The translations under genes were made by a program, and so were the position numbers. From Candidatus Nitrosopelagicus sp. (GTDB lineage: Archaea > Thermoproteota > Nitrososphaeria > Nitrososphaerales > Nitrosopumilaceae), in NCBI GenBank assembly GCA_028242535.1, contig JAOJYB010000001.1, forward strand, positions 1 through 64,000: 64,000 nucleotides of DNA. Direction: 5' to 3'. The notes beneath the pieces were generated by a model that saw only the letters and a program-made list of their open reading frames with translations, did not search any database and was not told the DNA's origin. This document shows, in pieces, positions 8,146 to 18,934 of this stretch (the first letter of the stretch is position 1; each line of letters starts with the position of its first letter).

Positions 8146-11100
8146 TCAATTTTTTTGAGGAATTTTTGATTTTTGTTTTAAAACAACTAAAACAGAAACG
8201 ATCGCAATGACAATTATTCCAATAACAATTATCAGTAGATAATTAGCACTACTTTCTGCAATTTGAGATGACGTAGTGGAGATCAAAGGTTTTGCGGAAT
8301 CAATTATTGAATGATCAATTTCAAACATAATTTTTGAAGATATGCTATTTTTAGCCTCATCTTGTGCAAAGATACCAATTGAAAATTCTCCTTCTTCCAA
8401 GTCACTTGTATCAAATGAATATGATTTTTGATCAACAATACGTTCTCCGTTAGGCAAAAGAAGTGAAAGATAATCAGATTTTGGGAGATTTTGATCATCC
8501 ACAGATAATTGTATGTCTAGACGATTTGAAACTGCAGTATTATTCTGTGATAGTAATTCAATGATAGGAGATTTAGTGTCTACAACAAAATCAAATGTCT
8601 GTGAACTTTGCAGTCCAAATTTGTCAATTGCATTTATGATTAGAGTATGTGAACCATCTTCTAGTGTTGATACATCAATGCCAGAATCATCTATTTGAAT
8701 TTGATTTCCATTTAACATGTACACTGTACTAGATGGATTATCTTCAATAATTTCAGGAATTATCACATCATCAGACTTTATGAATTTATTTATCTCAAGT
8801 ATGATTTGAGGAGGTGATTGATCTGCAGTCAGTGTAGAAAATTTTGCAACCAGTGTAAGTGGTTCAGTAATATCTTGTCCATCAAATAAGGTTGAATGAA
8901 CAAGTAAAGAATGAGTTCCTGTTTGATTAATTGGTGCAAAGATTAGTGTAGAAGTAGTGTCTTTATTTTTTACTGGAAAGAATCCTCCACCTTGACTAAA
9001 CGGAGAATTTCCAAGCCAGTCTAGAGATGCCCAATTCATAAAGTGACCAAATACGCCGGTTGGCATATTAGTTCCAATGATTTTACCGTGAGGATCTAAA
9101 ACAAAAGCTGAAAAATTTGTATGATCATTTTCCCATGAAAGTTCAAATGATGCAGTGTTAATTGTGTTGTCTTCTACATCAAGATAAAATTGTCTCCAAT
9201 CACCAGCCATGTATCGATTTGACATATCAAAAGCGCCTTTGACATATTCATTACCAAAGTTAACATCATCATCACTTCCAACAAATGTAAACGGAATGTC
9301 CTTTTGGATTTTTTCTACAATAACATATGAAACAGGGACATTTGCCGTGTGATGCTCACCTTCAAATGTTAAGAACCCATCATAAATTCCTGTCTTCTGT
9401 TCATCGGTTGTTGATATTTTTGCATCTATCTCTACAATTTGTTTTGGAGGAATTGTAACAACTTGTTTTTCAACGGTTACATCATTCCAATTATTTTTTT
9501 CAAAATAACTAGCAGATAATGTATAATTCATTGATGTTGAATTTTGATTAATTGAACCACCCCAATACGAATATCTTTCAGGAACAGGATAGATACCTAC
9601 GACCATCTCATTTTCAAATTGATTTGTGGGTTTGGTAATACGTAATTCTTGGTTAGTTCCCCATGAACCACCTCTGTTAACAAGTGACAATTCATCGCTG
9701 GATATTTCAGAATTATCATCTTTATCATTCCAATCATAGATATACAAAGATGAGATTTTTAGATCATCTGCATAGATTGGGTTTGTTTGATTCATGAATT
9801 GATCAAAAGAAAAATTTGCATTTAACACAAGTAATGTCGAATTGTCAGGAACGTCCATGTTAGAATTAGATACATTGTTCCCAGAAATTGTCATATTTCC
9901 AAGAGAGACGTAATTTGGTCTGTATGTGTCAGTTTCATTGAAATATGAATCCTGTAAACGTGGTTCAGTAAATCCATCATATGTGAATTTTTCAATTAAC
10001 TCTAATTTTTGAGGAGTAATTTTGATACTTAGTGTTTTATTTGTAGGATTCTCAATTTTGAAAGTTGCCTTCGAATCATCTCCAGAATTCAATCTACCAG
10101 CAAACCAACTAGTTTGATTAATCTTATCTAAGGAAATTGAAGGATGTGACATTCCAAAAGCAGTGTAATTCAGATTTTTGAGGGGTGCTTCCAATATGGA
10201 ATTGAGGTTTTTAGATGATGCATCGTTATAGACTTGAAAGACACCTCCTTCTCCATGAACAAATCTAACAGCATCTAGAGAATCAACCATTCCAGAACCT
10301 TGTGTAAAAGGATCATTTTGCATATCTTTTGCAGTTGACATTAAGATATTTTTTATATCAAAAGGAGAAAATTGCTTTGAGTTATCATTAAGACTTTGGA
10401 TTACTAATGCAGCTGTTCCAGATACAATTGGAGCAGACATGCTAGTTCCTCCAAACATTCCAAATGGATCTTGTTTGTAATCCTCTGATGGTTTAGTAAC
10501 AGAAGATGGAGTGAAGCTGTATGCACCAACACTCATCAAGTCAGGTTTTGGATCACCAATTATGGTTGGACCTCGGCTTGAAAAATCAACTACATGATCA
10601 GAATGTTTTGTAGAGTTTCCAAATCTTGGTTCATCTTTGAAAGGTCCAAATCCTACAAAAATGTTATTTGTAGTGGCACCAACACTAATTCCTGTTGGAG
10701 ATGCATTTGGCAAACCAATTGTTCCATAACCATGACCTGAGTTTCCAGCACTAGATACCATTAAGACCCCAGGATAATCTTCATTAAAAGAACCAGGTAG
10801 ACTAAGAGTTGTCATTACTAGAGACAATAGATCAAAGCCAGGTGCATATTCAAAATTAGGAAATGTTGAAACACCCCAACTGTTAGAAATTATATCTGCT
10901 CTAGTACTTCCAGAAAAGTTCCATTCTACATCGTCATTATCAAATCCTGCAGACCATAGCCATGCATATAAAATATCACCAAACCATAATGCCTTAACAG
11001 GAATTATTTTTGCATCAGGTGCAATACCTTTAATGTGAAATTTTTTTGTGTTATTGTATATATCGTATTCCTGTAATCCTTTAGAAACAATTGTTCCTGC

Positions 11101-12387
11101 ACTAGCAGTACCATGACCCAATACATCAGTCATTACACCAAAAAATTGTCCACTTTGGTCAATTGGAGGAAGTAAAGTACCATTGATTGCACCAAAATTT
11201 TTATCAATGTTTGATTTTTTGTTGATTGCACCATAGATGTCTAATACTTGAGCACCAAGTGTGCCTGCGCTATAATCAAATTTACCATCATCATCATAAT
11301 CATAAACGAGAAACTCATTTCCATCTCCTATAACATGTAAAACATCATCAGTGAAATCAAAATCAAATTCAGGTTTTTCGTTGTCAGATGTATTTGTAAA
11401 GTCTTGCCAAGAAGTTGACATGTCAGGGATAATTGTATCATAAATACCAGATATTTTTGAATCAACGACTAAAACAGGAACCACCTGTGGTTGTCTTGGA
11501 GTTCCTTGAAACATTACACCCAGATGGTAAACACCACTTTTTGATTCAATATAGTCATGCTTGTCTTTTCCAATTTTCATATCTTCACTTAGTGTTCCAT
11601 TAAGTAACGGAGTGTTTCCATACATTGGAAACATTGAATTGTAAACTAACAAACTAGTTTCATCACCATTTTGTGCTATATTCAAAAAAACACCACCATC
11701 TCTAGATTTTACATAAACATCAGAAGTTGTTTCATGTTTTGCAGATTTTGTAAAATTTTTAATTGTTCCATATTGATCAATATTTGCTGCAAAGGTTGCA
11801 TTGGTTAAAATCAATCCTTGCCCATCGGGGTCTAACATTATAGGGATATTTTGCTCATCACGTGCAACTGAATGTTGTATATCTAGATTTGAGAAATCAA
11901 CACCAGTGTCAATGATAGCAATTTTTACATTCTTTCCTGTAACATTGTAAAGTGAATGTACACGTTCTGAATTTGCAATGTTTCCAATAGTAGAAATCTG
12001 ACTAATATTATCTTTTGAGATGTACTTTGAATGAAAATCTAACTGAAAATCTTCCATAACATGGAATCCTTTAGACTGGAAAATGGAGATGGTGTTTTCA
12101 GGAATAACAACTATTGAAAAAAATCCATTTGATGAAGATATAGAATAATCTGTTTTTATATTTCCAAGTTCAGATGAGGAACCTTTTCCAAAAATGAGAT
12201 AACGCTTTAGTTGTTGTTCGTTTGGTGATTCATTAAATTTTATAATTTGAGATTCATGGCTTGGTGAAACATGAGAATAATTTTCAAAGTTTTGATCAAT
12301 CATATCACCATTTAAAAAAGAGAATGACTCGGAAACTAGCGCAGGAACTGTGATTAAAAATGCCAGTATAAGTATTGATTTAATCAT
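8146..12387 (-). CDS. large membrane-anchored subtilisin-like protease (S8)
   Basis: A secreted serine protease of 1413 residues. An N-terminal signal peptide (about 1-22) is followed by a subtilase domain with catalytic D160 (A-I-I-D-T-G), H425 (G-H-G-T) and S649 (G-T-S-M-S-A-P), and the oxyanion Asn N549. Some 265 residues separate Asp and His, where subtilisin has about 32; tripeptidyl-peptidase II and pyrolysin have insertions here. The C-terminal half holds several beta-sandwich domains, then one membrane helix near 1388-1408 and a basic tail, so the catalytic part is outside the cell. It sits in the same strand block as a second anchored surface protein and the S-layer gene, which suggests a role in cell-envelope processing; that is inference. 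Confidence 0.93.
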   Translation of the reverse strand: MIKSILILAFLITVPALVSESFSFLNGDMIDQNFENYSHVSPSHESQIIKFNESPNEQQLKRYLIFGKGSSSELGNIKTDYSISSSNGFFSIVVIPENTISIFQSKGFHVMEDFQLDFHSKYISKDNISQISTIGNIANSERVHSLYNVTGKNVKIAIIDTGVDFSNLDIQHSVARDEQNIPIMLDPDGQGLILTNATFAANIDQYGTIKNFTKSAKHETTSDVYVKSRDGGVFLNIAQNGDETSLLVYNSMFPMYGNTPLLNGTLSEDMKIGKDKHDYIESKSGVYHLGVMFQGTPRQPQVVPVLVVDSKISGIYDTIIPDMSTSWQDFTNTSDNEKPEFDFDFTDDVLHVIGDGNEFLVYDYDDDGKFDYSAGTLGAQVLDIYGAINKKSNIDKNFGAINGTLLPPIDQSGQFFGVMTDVLGHGTASAGTIVSKGLQEYDIYNNTKKFHIKGIAPDAKIIPVKALWFGDILYAWLWSAGFDNDDVEWNFSGSTRADIISNSWGVSTFPNFEYAPGFDLLSLVMTTLSLPGSFNEDYPGVLMVSSAGNSGHGYGTIGLPNASPTGISVGATTNNIFVGFGPFKDEPRFGNSTKHSDHVVDFSSRGPTIIGDPKPDLMSVGAYSFTPSSVTKPSEDYKQDPFGMFGGTSMSAPIVSGTAALVIQSLNDNSKQFSPFDIKNILMSTAKDMQNDPFTQGSGMVDSLDAVRFVHGEGGVFQVYNDASSKNLNSILEAPLKNLNYTAFGMSHPSISLDKINQTSWFAGRLNSGDDSKATFKIENPTNKTLSIKITPQKLELIEKFTYDGFTEPRLQDSYFNETDTYRPNYVSLGNMTISGNNVSNSNMDVPDNSTLLVLNANFSFDQFMNQTNPIYADDLKISSLYIYDWNDKDDNSEISSDELSLVNRGGSWGTNQELRITKPTNQFENEMVVGIYPVPERYSYWGGSINQNSTSMNYTLSASYFEKNNWNDVTVEKQVVTIPPKQIVEIDAKISTTDEQKTGIYDGFLTFEGEHHTANVPVSYVIVEKIQKDIPFTFVGSDDDVNFGNEYVKGAFDMSNRYMAGDWRQFYLDVEDNTINTASFELSWENDHTNFSAFVLDPHGKIIGTNMPTGVFGHFMNWASLDWLGNSPFSQGGGFFPVKNKDTTSTLIFAPINQTGTHSLLVHSTLFDGQDITEPLTLVAKFSTLTADQSPPQIILEINKFIKSDDVIIPEIIEDNPSSTVYMLNGNQIQIDDSGIDVSTLEDGSHTLIINAIDKFGLQSSQTFDFVVDTKSPIIELLSQNNTAVSNRLDIQLSVDDQNLPKSDYLSLLLPNGERIVDQKSYSFDTSDLEEGEFSIGIFAQDEAKNSISSKIMFEIDHSIIDSAKPLISTTSSQIAESSANYLLIIVIGIIVIAIVSVLVVLKQKSKIPQKN

Positions 12388-12419
12388 GATTAGAAAAAAT
12401 GTATTCTGAATAATTATAG

Positions 12420-13418
12420 CTATCTTCGTCTAGCAATAATTACTATTTGTAATGCCAGAATTATTGCGATTGATGCAACAATTGGAAATAGTAATGCGTT
12501 TAGTTGAGATGAACCTTCCTCTATATTTGCAATAGAACTGGAGATTAGATTAACACTTCCCTCAAGATTTGAACTTGCATCTTCTAATGTAGTATCAAAA
12601 TTAGATGTTTCTTGTTTTAGAGTTGAGAGTTCATTTTTTGTCTCTTCTAAAATTGTATTTAATTCTAAAATTTGTGCAGAAATTCCTCGAATATCTTGTG
12701 TTAAAACATTTGTTGCAGCAGAACCATGAGAAATATTTCCTTCATCAAAAGCTACCATATGAAAAACATAGATTCCTTCAAGTGCAGGTAAAAAGTCTAC
12801 GTAGTATAGTCCCTGATGTATTGTTTTAAGATCATCTCCTAGACTTACTAATTGACCATTTGGCAGATGTACATGAGAGGTTCCCAAAATTGTATTAGGA
12901 TCATTTCCAATTAAAAGACCATCACTAGAAGTTTGAACAAAGACTCGGAAGTCTCTACCCACCGCACCAGTTTCAGGAGCAAAAACTTTAGTGTTTACAA
13001 CTCTTTCAATTGGAATTTTTATAAAATCAGAAGTTGAAGAAAATTTTAATTCAAGTTTTTTTGATATTCCACCTTGTTGATTAGAAATTACCTCTAGGAT
13101 GTAAGTTCCATATGGAAGATTAGTTGTTGGTTTATCCCACTCCATTAGAAAATGTTGAAAAGAACCATCATTGTTAGTCATCAACTGTTCAAACTCTGCT
13201 ATAGTGCCATCAGGAGTAAAGAGTCGAATTATTATTGGTTCTTTTTGAATAGCTTTTCCGTGAACAAATATTGGATCACCAGGAGCATATACCAATTGAT
13301 TTGTATAAACATCCAAAGTTCCTATTATATCTCCATCAAAAACCTCAGCGTTTACAAACGATGTAGGCGCTAAGAATAATACTAAGAACAAAGGAATTAT
13401 CGCAAATAGTCTCATCAT
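12420..13418 (-). CDS. membrane-anchored beta-sandwich surface protein
   Basis: A 332-residue protein with an N-terminal signal peptide (about 1-24), a first Ig/MG2-like sandwich (residues 33-130, with Y-A-P-G-D-P and P-D-G-T), a second strand-rich segment to about 245, a coiled coil at about 245-300 and a C-terminal membrane helix ending in A-R-R-R. The arrangement puts two beta domains on a coiled-coil stalk outside the membrane. I do not recognise a named family. It lies between the subtilase (32 bases away) and the S-layer gene, all on the minus strand, so it may help anchor or assemble the S-layer (inference). Confidence 0.7.
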   Translation of the reverse strand: MMRLFAIIPLFLVLFLAPTSFVNAEVFDGDIIGTLDVYTNQLVYAPGDPIFVHGKAIQKEPIIIRLFTPDGTIAEFEQLMTNNDGSFQHFLMEWDKPTTNLPYGTYILEVISNQQGGISKKLELKFSSTSDFIKIPIERVVNTKVFAPETGAVGRDFRVFVQTSSDGLLIGNDPNTILGTSHVHLPNGQLVSLGDDLKTIHQGLYYVDFLPALEGIYVFHMVAFDEGNISHGSAATNVLTQDIRGISAQILELNTILEETKNELSTLKQETSNFDTTLEDASSNLEGSVNLISSSIANIEEGSSQLNALLFPIVASIAIILALQIVIIARRR

Positions 13419-13500
13419 TTATTTTTTGATTATCTGGTAGATATCAATTATGAAAATTTTGTTTGAGAAAATTGTCTATAACTTTCGTTAAGAGGTGTTC

Positions 13501-13516
13501 AAAAAAAAGAAAAAAA
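13501..13516 (-). terminator. oligo-T terminator of the S-layer gene
   Basis: On the minus strand the sequence reads T7-C-T8 starting about 25 bases after the S-layer stop codon. It is the strongest oligo-T run near a gene end in the window and fits a highly expressed transcript. Confidence 0.6.
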
Positions 13517-13540
13517 GGGAAAGTTTGATGTCTAATTACC

Positions 13541-16500
13541 TTATACGACTCGGATACTTGTTGAAACAGTATCAGATAGAGCAGTTGGATTATCTACGCT
13601 CTCCCATACAAAGACAGTTGCCTCATATGTTCCTGCTGAAGATGGTATCCATGACAATGCTGGACTGAATGATTGTCCGGCAGCCAGTTGACCTGTAATC
13701 CATGCTAGTGAAACAGTTACTCCGTTGCCATCCTGAACCTGTACTAAGTAAGCAAATGATTGATCTTTATCCTGACCGTTTACCAAATCTGCTTCAATCT
13801 GTACTTGTTGGTCAACTGATACCTCACTTAATGAGTTACCAAATGAATCAACTACTCTTGCGTTTGCTGCTGGAGCGCGCTCAAGAGGAGGTACGACTGT
13901 GCCGATAATGGATGTGCCAGTGATTGAAAGACTATCACCTGATGTGTAGTCTGGTCCTGGAAGTGTGTTATCATCGTACTCGACAGTGATTGTGTCACCT
14001 TCTGCGACTCTGAGTCTGTGACCAGATGATTCGTCGTCAACTGTAAAGGTTACAGTGCCTTCGAATGTTCCGGTTGCCTCATTTGTCTCAGTAATTGTTA
14101 CAGAAACACCACCTTGATCGGATGATGACCATACGTCAACGTTGAAATTGTCTACATTTTCTGGATCCCAGTTCATATCTGGGTCAACTACTCTTATGAC
14201 TCCGCTAGATCCTGCTGGATATGAAGATTCTAGCCATTGTGCTTCACCGATATTCCATCTGACTAATGCAGATCCTACAATTACCTCATCCTCGTTAAAC
14301 TCGTATGAGACTGTAAGTCCGTCGTCGTCAGTTGATTTAATCGCACCATCTGTTGGTCCAGTGCCAGAGGCAGAGGAGATTGAAGTTACATCATAACCGC
14401 TTGAATCACCAGTGTCTGGGTCACCATCAGCGTCGTAGTTGTATCCTTTGAGGATAACTTCGCCGCTAAAGATTCCAGTATCTGATCCAGTCTCTGCTAG
14501 AGTGTATCCAGTGAGTTTCTGTGTTCTGGTTTGTACGATTAATGGGTCGTCGTCAGTATCACCAATCTTGTCAACGAGTCCGCTGTCAAAGTTGTGATCT
14601 GGGGCGACTATTGTGATGTATACTTTATCTGTCCATGTGTAGACCTTTTGGTCTAGTTCAATGGTTGCACCAAAGTTTGATGTGTATACGGTTACGCCAA
14701 TGTCTGATGATTCTTCACCAACATATTTAGCTCCACTTGGAGAATAGTCAACGTATTCTAGATCGATTTGTTCACCTCTGTCTAGAGCAGTACCAGCAAG
14801 TGTTGATGGTACTTCGATAACAATCTGGAAGATTCCAGTGCTGTCACCTGTTTCTCTAAAGTCAGATGGTTCTGGGTCGAAGGTAGATGCGTATGAAGTA
14901 CCAGCATCGCCGGAATTACCCATTGCTGTGGTCTTTGCATCTGAGTCCCACTCGATTAGATCGAGGTCCCAGGTTTCTGATTCGTCAGATTCCAAATTAA
15001 GGTCTGGTTCAATCAAGGTCATGATAATATCACTTCCAATGATGTAAACAGACTTGTCTGTTTGTAATACGCCGTTTCTCATGTCAAATGTTGCTGAGTC
15101 GAATGCTACGCCTGTGTTACCTGATGCATCGTTCTGGTCAGTATATTCTACAGTGATTACATCACCTTGCAAGATACAATGATATTGTGAACTTGCTGTT
15201 GATGCAAATCTGTTTCCTGATCCTGTTCCAGTTGATCCGTCAGTAGCAGTATATGATGAAGTCTTAGATGGGCAATCTGCGCTGTCAGGACCGTCAGTAT
15301 ATTTGACTGTCATGTCCAGTTCGAATACTCCAGAATCTGGAGCAGTCTCTGAGATTGGACCAAGTTCACGTGTGCCGTTAGACACACCACCGTCAACTAC
15401 GGTTGTAGTTGCTGTGATAACACCATTTTTGGTATTATCTGCACCGGCTGTTGCGAGTACTACTGCTTCACTTCCTCTGGAAACGTAGATCTTTAGAGGT
15501 CCACGGTTTGAGGATGAAGTAGTGTTCTCTGCAATTTGATCTTCACCTGTTGCTGATACATCATAATCTGGGTCATCTACACGTATGTGAATGGTTAAGT
15601 CACCATTACCAAGTGTTTCAGATGCTGCGTCAAGATATGATCCGCTAATTCCAGTCGCGTGGATTGGGAATACGGATCTACCGTTTGGATTTTTCTTAGA
15701 GGTTTCTGCTGTGAAATCACTAATTTGTCCAAATGGTACAGGGTAAACAGTTCTGTCTAGTGAGACTGAACCAGTGTTTGCTCTGATGCCTGCGCCGTCA
15801 CCTACTTCGATGATTTCGCCAGATGCGTCTCTGTAATCTACATAGTTAACTTCGAGATCTTTACCTAGTGTTGATGTTACTGTACATGTTCCGCTACTTC
15901 TTGCACCATACTGTGATGGTATTTGGAAGTCACCAGTGAATACACCAGTGTCTACTCCAGTTTCTACTAGAGTAAATCCGGAATTGTACAGACCATCAGT
16001 CACACCAGAATCCAAATTGCTACTACATGCGGCATTGCCGTCGGTAGTACTATCTGAATCTAGCCATAGCTCATCATCAATTGTGATGTCTAGCATTCGA
16101 CCGTTGTTTGCGCCTACGGAGTTTTGTCCGTAACCGTCTTTACCTACTTGGTCATGTGCTGGATCTCCCAAATCATTTACAACAGTGTAAATGTTAATGA
16201 GTTCTGGTTCTGTGTTAAGATCTGAGTCAGTTAATGTAACTGTTACAGTGTCTGCTTCTTTGTAACTGTCGTTGTCAAACTCTACAACACCTGAGTGTGT
16301 TGGAGCTGCTAATTGATCTGATATTTGTGTTTCTACGCCATCTGCGCCGAGGTCGAGGTAAGATACACGGATCTCATCTTCGTCAGTACTGTCATTGTGG
16401 ACAATCATGACGACCTGGTCACCGTATGCAACTGTGGAGTTGTATGTGTTAGTGTTGTTTACGTTAAGTTGGTTTAACATTACGTATTCAACATTAGCAT

Positions 16501-18790
16501 CGAACAAACCACTGTCGTTGCCAGATCCATTTGGTGAATCTTCTTCTACTTCTAATCGGTAGATTGCGTTATTGTGTCTGTCTGAGGAATTTACGCCGTC
16601 TTCTGATTGACCCCATGTTACAATATCAAGCGATAATGGAGTTGCGTCACCAACTGCTTTATTTACAGTGGAGTCAACTGCCAAAAAGGTTGCTATTACA
16701 CGTAGGGCGTCTCCGCCGGTTAGTGAACTTGTTCCTGCAAGTTTGTACAATGGATGGTTCAACAATGCATTACCAACTAAGCCTTCAGTGTAGGCAATTC
16801 CTACATGAGAGTTAGCTGCTGTGCCGATAGTGCCAGAGGTTGTGCCGTAGAGTCCTACGTCGCCAATAGCACCACCTGCGAATGATGAGTCACCAATTGT
16901 AAAGTTCATCTTGAAAGATAAGTTATCACTTCCACCGTTTAATCCTCTGAAGTCATACTGCACATATGTATATGCAGCAGTTCCGTTTGCATTACTGATC
17001 AAGTCAGTTAGTGTGCTAACGGTTGTATCAGAAGAGTGGGTGAATATTAGCTTGTCAGATGCAGCGAATGCTGCTGGTTCTGCTGCTACTGTGATAATTG
17101 ATCGTTCACTATATTTCTCATAACACGATGTATATGATGTAGCAGTACTTGATGCGTAATCTGAACTACATTGATTTTCTAAATCACTATCCCATGTAAC
17201 AATAGCCTCGTTACCTGTAGATTGCAATGTTGTTAGTGTTTTCAATGTAATTGGAGATCCGATCTTGATTGCTGGTACAATAGATGATGTTGATGCAACT
17301 GTCATGACATCCTCTGATCTATTATCAAAGTTCATGTCTGGGTCAAATATCTCTATTGAGACTACTTCACCAGAATTCCATTCTGCACCTATGTCATCTG
17401 TAAGATACTCGATTGTTGCAAACTGTGGCATATGCAATACACCGTATTTAACCTCATCAAATTCGAATACTGCTTGTGAGCCTCTTTTGGCGTCAGTATT
17501 GATTAACATGTTGGCGGTTAAACCTTCATCCCAATTGACGAACACACCAGTGTTTGCACCGGCTTCTGTGAGTGTAATTGGTTGATCTGCAGCATTGATA
17601 TCAGCAGTTGGACATAATCCAGATGCTGCTGTACATATTGTATCAGCATTATCTTGGAAGTTAACTACTGCATCAGTTGTTGCGTCGGATGTAACTGTAT
17701 CACCGTTTCTATCAATTGACAATGTACCTGCTGGGAGAATATCTCCTATTGTTGCAGTTGTGAATGCGAATGCATTACCACCGGCACCTGAGGTACCTTG
17801 GGTGGATGCATCAGCAGCACCGTTTTCATCGTATAATTGATAGTAAGCAGTTTGATTTGTTGGAAGTGTTCCAAAGGTCCAAACGTCTTCGTCGGTTGGA
17901 TCAATGTTTGCATTCCAAGCATTGAGTGTCATACCTACTTCGTGTTTAAGTCCGTAAATGTCCTTATCAAAGGATAATCCTTCTGCACCGTCAGTATAAA
18001 CGAGTGATACAGTTTCATCTGCACCTGCTCTGTTATATACAATATCGACGTTTCCGTCACCTGAGAAATCCAAGAGTTGAATCATAGGCCACAAGTTTGC
18101 ACCGAGTTTGATATTACCATACTCGTTGATACTTGTACCATTAGACAAAGCTGGTGGTTCTCTTACGACGTTCATTATCTGGTTGCTGGTACTATTTTGT
18201 CCTGCACTTATGTTGATGGTGTGGTTAGCTGCAGTGATTGTACATGCTGTTGTTACGTCACCTTGTGAGTAAGCTGATGTACCTTCTGCGTCTGTTACAC
18301 TACCGTGGTCGTTTGGAATGAAAACACCTTGTGTTTCTGATGCAGCAAGTCCGGAGACTGCTTCATCGTCATTCTTGTAAGTGAGGTCAGTTGCTGGACC
18401 ACATAATTTACCAAAGTCTCCACCACTTGAACCACCTGCAGATTCCTGCGTGTAGTAAGCGTCGAGGGCATTGGCAGAGTCTGCGTCTGCAACGTATGCA
18501 TACCATGCTCCATCTACGGCTTGCGCCATGAGGATGGATGATCCATTAATGGATACGTCCGGCATACCGTAAGCAGTATCAAGATCTGCAATAGATCCTT
18601 CTGATACTACAACTTCGATAACTTGTGCTTTAGTGAATGATCCTTCAGCTTCCGCTGAGACATACAAATGCTCGTTAGCTGCCTCGGCCTCTGGCATAAA
18701 TGTGCTTGAGAAGCCCATGGCAGCTGACCATGTTAGCATTATAGTCATTAAGGTTAGACTAGTTATTTTTCGTCCTAATTCTTTATTCAT
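13541..18790 (-). CDS. S-layer protein, Nitrosopumilus type
   Basis: The main surface-lattice protein: 1749 residues, very acidic, with an N-terminal signal peptide (cleavage likely after A-E-A at about 36-38). The N terminus and length match the S-layer protein I know from Nitrosopumilus maritimus. The body is a chain of Ig-like domains. A motif of the form E-T-G-x-D-T-G-x-F recurs at about residues 412, 943, 1150, 1315, 1433 and 1575, often preceded by an acidic motif (D-P-D-M-N and variants) that could bind divalent cations. The C-terminal 110 residues form a distinct domain without a membrane anchor. Codons use more G and C than the neighbours, as expected of a highly expressed gene. It has its own promoter and terminator. 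Confidence 0.93.
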   Translation of the reverse strand: MNKELGRKITSLTLMTIMLTWSAAMGFSSTFMPEAEAANEHLYVSAEAEGSFTKAQVIEVVVSEGSIADLDTAYGMPDVSINGSSILMAQAVDGAWYAYVADADSANALDAYYTQESAGGSSGGDFGKLCGPATDLTYKNDDEAVSGLAASETQGVFIPNDHGSVTDAEGTSAYSQGDVTTACTITAANHTINISAGQNSTSNQIMNVVREPPALSNGTSINEYGNIKLGANLWPMIQLLDFSGDGNVDIVYNRAGADETVSLVYTDGAEGLSFDKDIYGLKHEVGMTLNAWNANIDPTDEDVWTFGTLPTNQTAYYQLYDENGAADASTQGTSGAGGNAFAFTTATIGDILPAGTLSIDRNGDTVTSDATTDAVVNFQDNADTICTAASGLCPTADINAADQPITLTEAGANTGVFVNWDEGLTANMLINTDAKRGSQAVFEFDEVKYGVLHMPQFATIEYLTDDIGAEWNSGEVVSIEIFDPDMNFDNRSEDVMTVASTSSIVPAIKIGSPITLKTLTTLQSTGNEAIVTWDSDLENQCSSDYASSTATSYTSCYEKYSERSIITVAAEPAAFAASDKLIFTHSSDTTVSTLTDLISNANGTAAYTYVQYDFRGLNGGSDNLSFKMNFTIGDSSFAGGAIGDVGLYGTTSGTIGTAANSHVGIAYTEGLVGNALLNHPLYKLAGTSSLTGGDALRVIATFLAVDSTVNKAVGDATPLSLDIVTWGQSEDGVNSSDRHNNAIYRLEVEEDSPNGSGNDSGLFDANVEYVMLNQLNVNNTNTYNSTVAYGDQVVMIVHNDSTDEDEIRVSYLDLGADGVETQISDQLAAPTHSGVVEFDNDSYKEADTVTVTLTDSDLNTEPELINIYTVVNDLGDPAHDQVGKDGYGQNSVGANNGRMLDITIDDELWLDSDSTTDGNAACSSNLDSGVTDGLYNSGFTLVETGVDTGVFTGDFQIPSQYGARSSGTCTVTSTLGKDLEVNYVDYRDASGEIIEVGDGAGIRANTGSVSLDRTVYPVPFGQISDFTAETSKKNPNGRSVFPIHATGISGSYLDAASETLGNGDLTIHIRVDDPDYDVSATGEDQIAENTTSSSNRGPLKIYVSRGSEAVVLATAGADNTKNGVITATTTVVDGGVSNGTRELGPISETAPDSGVFELDMTVKYTDGPDSADCPSKTSSYTATDGSTGTGSGNRFASTASSQYHCILQGDVITVEYTDQNDASGNTGVAFDSATFDMRNGVLQTDKSVYIIGSDIIMTLIEPDLNLESDESETWDLDLIEWDSDAKTTAMGNSGDAGTSYASTFDPEPSDFRETGDSTGIFQIVIEVPSTLAGTALDRGEQIDLEYVDYSPSGAKYVGEESSDIGVTVYTSNFGATIELDQKVYTWTDKVYITIVAPDHNFDSGLVDKIGDTDDDPLIVQTRTQKLTGYTLAETGSDTGIFSGEVILKGYNYDADGDPDTGDSSGYDVTSISSASGTGPTDGAIKSTDDDGLTVSYEFNEDEVIVGSALVRWNIGEAQWLESSYPAGSSGVIRVVDPDMNWDPENVDNFNVDVWSSSDQGGVSVTITETNEATGTFEGTVTFTVDDESSGHRLRVAEGDTITVEYDDNTLPGPDYTSGDSLSITGTSIIGTVVPPLERAPAANARVVDSFGNSLSEVSVDQQVQIEADLVNGQDKDQSFAYLVQVQDGNGVTVSLAWITGQLAAGQSFSPALSWIPSSAGTYEATVFVWESVDNPTALSDTVSTSIRVV

Positions 18791-18815
18791 GTGATTAGCA
18801 TTTTTTCCAATTTTT

Positions 18816-18824
18816 ACTATTTAA
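18816..18824 (-). promoter_or_regulatory. probable TATA box of the S-layer gene
   Basis: On the minus strand TTAAATAGT lies 26-34 bases before the ATG at 18790. Transcription would then start a few bases ahead of the start codon, giving an almost leaderless mRNA. Confidence 0.45.
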
Positions 18825-18934
18825 CCTTAATGGACGAATCGTACAGTTTTCTACAAAACTTTATGATCCTTTGATGATCTCTTCTGATCTATTGTAATTA
18901 TTAGATCAAAAGTTGTAATTATTTCAATTCGTGC

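Noticed and set aside
13702-18513. Numerous long frames antisense to the S-layer gene
   Set aside because: They reflect its GC-richer, Asp/Thr-biased codons; none has a family signature, promoter or sensible composition.
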